Assembly: GCA_030528665.1 (NCBI GenBank)
Contig: JAUMYK010000036.1
Coordinates: 1 to 10,199 of the forward strand
Direction: 5' to 3'
Source: a bacterium
GTDB taxonomy: Bacteria > Patescibacteria > JAEDAM01 > Absconditabacterales > Absconditicoccaceae
Length of the DNA stretch: 10,199 nt
The translations under genes were made by a program, and so were the position numbers. Each line of letters opens with the position of its first letter. Position 1 is the stretch's first letter. This document shows positions 7,039 to 10,199 of the stretch, in pieces. Below the pieces are notes generated by a model, which saw nothing but the letters and a program-made list of their open reading frames with translations, did not search any database and was not told the DNA's origin.

Positions 7039-8091
7039 ATGAAAAAACTTTTCTACATCCTTGCCATTATCCTTGGAATTGGATTCTTGATACGACTTAT
7101 ACTTTGACTCACCCATCTCAAACAGCCAGAATTAAAAGACCATACAACAGCCCTCCCCCTTAGGGAAAATCAAGCCCCATCTCGCACTGATGATCAAACG
7201 CAAGCTCTTACTGACAGTCAAGAAGAGCAACCCCTTACCAACAATCAGCCAGACTTTGATAAAGAAGCTCGATACAGCACGCTATCCCGAGAAGAAAAGC
7301 TCAAAAATACTGATCTCAACAAACTTACTCAGCAAGAGGCTGATGCACTGGTATATGCTTACTTCCCTACCTGTGAGTCACCCTCTACCTATCAAAATCC
7401 TGTCAAAATCTCAAAACATATTCAAAACTGCAGACAAGAAACCAAAAAGTGATACTATCCAGATGGACTTGGTGGAGCCTGTTTCCCATGGTATATGATG
7501 GACAAAACATACGGACTCTTGGAAATGGATACCTGTGAAGAACTTTTCGAAGAGGGAAAACTCCTTGAGCATCCCTATCTATGCAAAAGCATTGCAAAAG
7601 AAGGACGATTCAGCTTTGGAAAACCTCTCTGAGATAAGGATGCTGACCATAATTTCTCATTTATGTCTGGAGCAAAACAAGCCCTACAAAAAGGATTGGC
7701 ATTAGGATTTCTTGATAGGGTAACTCCTTGGTATGATATTGGTCAGCTATGGACACAATACCTTACTTCAAATCCTGAAATCATTTCCGAGCGTGGAGCT
7801 TGGAGTGATGAAAGAGGCAACTATTTTGTCGCTGGAACTCCTACATATGGAAATCAGATCTACTTTATTATCAATGACCAACTCCGAGATCCAACCGTCA
7901 TTGGCAGCAATCAGAATTGAGACTTTTTTGCAGGAGAACCCCTTTCTTCCAATTGGCTTTTTGGTGGATTTCGTGGCGATAATCCTCTGGTCAAGAGAAT
8001 TATTGACTATAAAAAAAGCTCTGAAAATCTGACTGGAGAGCAGAATCCAACTGCCGATTATATTCTAGAAACCTGCGAACTTATACTTTAA
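7039..8091 (+). CDS. Membrane-anchored exported protein with six cysteines, unknown function
   Basis: I do not recognise the family. The 350-residue frame runs from ATG 7039 to TAA 8089-8091, crossing TGAs at 7105, 7450, 7630 and 7918. Residues 2-3 are Lys-Lys and about 4-24 form a hydrophobic helix, giving an N-terminal anchor or uncleaved signal. No lipobox cysteine is present. A Gln/Asp/Thr-rich linker (about 28-100) leads to a folded domain containing six cysteines at 112, 131, 148, 166, 182 and 346, an even number fitting disulfide bonding outside the membrane. The second half is rich in aromatics and Gly (FVAGTP, NWLFGGF), suggesting a compact globular domain. It lies 96 bases after the previous envelope gene and 20 bases before alaS, so joint transcription is likely. 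There is no Shine-Dalgarno sequence. Confidence 0.8.
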
Positions 8092-8111
8092 TTTAACTAC
8101 TATATCTCATT

Positions 8112-9692
8112 ATGCAAGCACTCACTACCCAAGAAATCAGACAAAAATGGCAAGAATTCTGGCTGAGTAAAGCACATACTCATTTACCAGAAGCCTCGCT
8201 GATCGCAGATAAAGAATCAACTGCACTTTTCAATGTCGCTGGAATGCAACCTTTGATCCCGTATTTGGCAGGGAAACCGCATCCACTCGGAAATCAGCTT
8301 TTTAATATTCAAAAATGCGTAAGAACCGTTGATATTGACGAGGTAGGAGATAATTCTCACCTGACCTTTTTTGAGATGATGGGAAACTGGTCGCTTGGAG
8401 CCTATTTCAAAAAAGAGGCAGTACAATGGAGCTATGAATTCTTGGTAGAGAAGCTCGGTTTTGATCCTCGTAAGCTTGCAGTAACGGTTTTTGAGGGGAA
8501 TGAAGATGCTCCCAGAGATGAGGAAACTTTTAACTATTGGAAAGAACTTGGAATCCCAGCAGAGAGAATTTCCTTTCTAGCGGATAACCGATGGAGTCCA
8601 GGTCCTGTTGGTCCTTGTGGATCGGATACTGAAATTTTTTACCGAGTGGGAGAATCTGAATTTCCTCCTGTTGAGTCAAATGTTGCGACTGATGAAGACA
8701 ACTGGCTGGAAATCTGGAATAATGTCTTTATGGAGTTTTATAGAGATGAAAAGGGAAATCTAACCAAACTTTCTCAGCATAATGTAGATACTGGTATGGG
8801 ACTAGAAAGAATGTGTAAAGTCTTGCAAAATAAAGTCAGTGTCTATGAAACCGATCTCTTCGCCCCTTTTCTTGCTATGCTTGAAAGCTTTTCAGGATTG
8901 AAATATACAGATCATAAGAGGAAATTCAGAATCATTGCCGATCATATGAGAACTGCCTTTATGCTGATCAATGATGGACTCACACCTTCCAATCTCGGAG
9001 CAGGCTATGTTCTCAGAATGATCATCAGAAGGGCATATTATAACCTCTATCTCCTCAAAAAACTCTCAAAAGCCGAACTAGAATACTTTATCGCTCAAGC
9101 ATTCGAGGCTTTCAAAGGACTGAGAAACTTTGATCAGGTAGTGATTACTAAAGTCCTGCTCAATGAAATTACACAGTTTGAAAAAACCATCGCAAATGGA
9201 ACAAAAATTCTGACTGAAGTACTAGAAAAACTTGCAAAATCAGGAGAAAAAATGCTGTGAGGAGATCAGATTTTTATGCTTTATGATACCTACGGTTTCC
9301 CGCTTGAGATCACCAAGGAAATCGCTGGAGAAGCTGGTGTAGCACTTGATATTGCAGGCTATGAAAAAGCTTTAGAAGCCGCAAAGGAAAAGTCCCGCCA
9401 AGGAAGCAAAGCGATGTTCCAGAAAACCGCAGATCGATCAAAATATTTGGAAGGCATCCCAGCGACCGAGTTTATCGGCTATGATCGTTTGCAAGCAGAA
9501 AATGTTCAGCTCCTCAAAGACATCCACACCGAAGAAGGAATCAGAATACTCATCTTTGATAAAACGCCATTCTATCCTGAGATGGGAGGACAAGTTTGAG
9601 ACAGTGGAATCATTGAGCTTGATAACGGAGAAGTCCTACACATTGCTAATACACAAAAAGTCGCAGGAGTGATCTTGCATTTTGTAGCATAG
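8112..9692 (+). CDS. alaS: Alanyl-tRNA synthetase, short form ending before the editing-site motifs
   Basis: Attaches alanine to tRNA-Ala in the cytoplasm (class II aminoacyl-tRNA synthetase). Family hallmarks are clear: motif 1 region FNVAGMQPLIPYL (40-52), motif 2 with RTVDIDEVG and FFEMMGNWSLG (71-96), GPVGPCGSDTEIF (164-176), EIWNNVFMEF (200-209), NVDTGMGLERM (224-234), motif 3 GYVLRMIIRRA (298-308), and LYDTYGFP after residue 383. TGAs at 9258 (residue 383) and 9597 (residue 496, GGQV-Gly-D) sit at family glycines. The frame ends at TAG 9690-9692 after 526 residues, whereas typical bacterial AlaRS has about 850-880. It stops within the first part of the editing domain, before HxxxH and the later Cys/His motif, and lacks C-Ala. 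No continuation was seen in other frames. The aminoacylation core appears complete; proofreading of Ser or Gly would need another protein. ATG 8112 suits the family N-terminus. Confidence 0.95.
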
Positions 9693-9717
9693 TTTTACCC
9701 TCTTTACCACCCACCTA

Positions 9718-10122
9718 ATGACATCACGAAAAAAAGCACTTGAATTCTGAGTTTTGACCTGGTTGATCCCTTTTATCCTTGCGACACCTTTTTATGGGAA
9801 GGGTGGAGTACCAATGATTGATATTTTCCTCATCAAGACCATCCTAATGCTCAGCTGAGCAGGAATAGGCTGCTACTTACTTATAAAATACTTCCAAATC
9901 GTAGAAAAACAGTATCTCAAAGAAGCCATACACTTAGGAGTAATTTGGTTACTCATAAATTGGCTCTTGGATTTGACTATTTTACTCCCCATCTCAGGAA
10001 TGAAATTCCCAGACTATGTGATACAAATCGGCTTGAGATACTTTACGATTCCGATTTTTGCGATCACAGTAGGAGCAATTTTACACAAAAAATTTGAAAA
10101 AAAGAAAGAAAAGTCTGACTAA
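9718..10122 (+). CDS. Small four-helix integral membrane protein, unknown function
   Basis: 134 residues from ATG 9718 to TAA 10120-10122, crossing TGAs at 9748 (residue 11) and 9856 (residue 47). Four hydrophobic segments lie at about 9-24, 34-56, 71-92 and 104-123. The Lys/Arg-rich N-terminus (TSRKK) and strongly basic C-terminus (KKFEKKKEK) both predict cytoplasmic ends, consistent with four crossings. Gly11 and Gly47, both from TGA, lie within helices. I cannot name a family or substrate. It starts 25 bases after alaS without a Shine-Dalgarno sequence and is probably the last gene of the unit, since its stop codon lies in a terminator hairpin. Confidence 0.8.
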
Positions 10123-10139
10123 AAAAGTCAGCTTTTTTT
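10115..10139 (+). terminator. Intrinsic terminator overlapping a stop codon
   Basis: CTGACT (10115-10120) pairs with AGTCAG (10126-10131), followed by C and seven T. The stem includes the first base of the TAA of the four-helix membrane protein gene. It would end the 4837-10122 unit. Confidence 0.75.
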
Positions 10140-10143
10140 AAAC

Positions 10144-10173
10144 AAAAAAAATCCCACCATCACTCTGGCAGGA
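10144..10173 (-). terminator. Probable intrinsic terminator for a convergent gene
   Basis: Read on the minus strand, TCCTGCCA pairs with TGGTGGGA over 8 bp (two G-T wobbles) around a GAGTGA loop, followed directly by eight T. The wobbles become mismatches on the + strand, so the signal is directional. It implies a minus-strand gene entering from beyond the right edge; no coding part of it is identifiable in the last 26 bases. Confidence 0.5.
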
Positions 10174-10199
10174 TCGGATGAATAATAATCGACTCTTCA

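Noticed and set aside
275..10122. Series of pseudogenes or phage stop-codon suppression
   Set aside because: The only internal stop in every gene is TGA, never TAG or TAA in frame, and AlaRS motifs continue intact across both TGAs.

Overview
The window reads as a fragment of a Candidate Phyla Radiation bacterium that translates UGA as glycine (genetic code 25), which points to Gracilibacteria (BD1-5/GN02) or Absconditabacteria (SR1). With the standard code every gene falls apart at in-frame TGA codons. With TGA read as Gly, six long genes appear, all on the + strand, carrying 21 in-frame TGAs and ending only in TAG or TAA. The alanyl-tRNA synthetase gene decides the meaning: both of its TGAs fall where AlaRS has glycine, one inside the GGQVGD signature. 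I cannot separate the two phyla from this window.

Layout. 1-274 has no convincing gene but shows several potential stems, including two mutually exclusive ones. 275-1258 encodes a probably exported coiled-coil protein with an uncertain start. 1284-3554 encodes a 756-residue Gln-rich protein of unknown function. 3555-4836 is a gene-free block of about 1.3 kb packed with palindromic repeats, arranged as two successive duplications and ending in a likely terminator. 4837-6942 encodes a 701-residue single-pass membrane protein with a PP2C-like cytoplasmic part and a beta-rich outer part. 7039-8091 encodes a membrane-anchored, six-cysteine exported protein. 8112-9692 is alaS, short for its family: it stops before the editing-site motifs. 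9718-10122 encodes a four-helix membrane protein whose stop codon lies inside a + strand terminator. A second terminator facing the other way suggests a convergent gene just beyond the right edge.

How the genes relate. Spacing (96, 20 and 25 bases) makes 4837-10122 a plausible single transcription unit joining cell-envelope proteins of unknown function to alaS. The first two genes, 25 bases apart, look like a separate pair. At least five of the six starts lack any Shine-Dalgarno sequence and have G-poor leaders, suggesting SD-independent initiation. No mobile-element protein, CRISPR array, tRNA or rRNA was seen. Apart from alaS, functions rest on composition and topology only.
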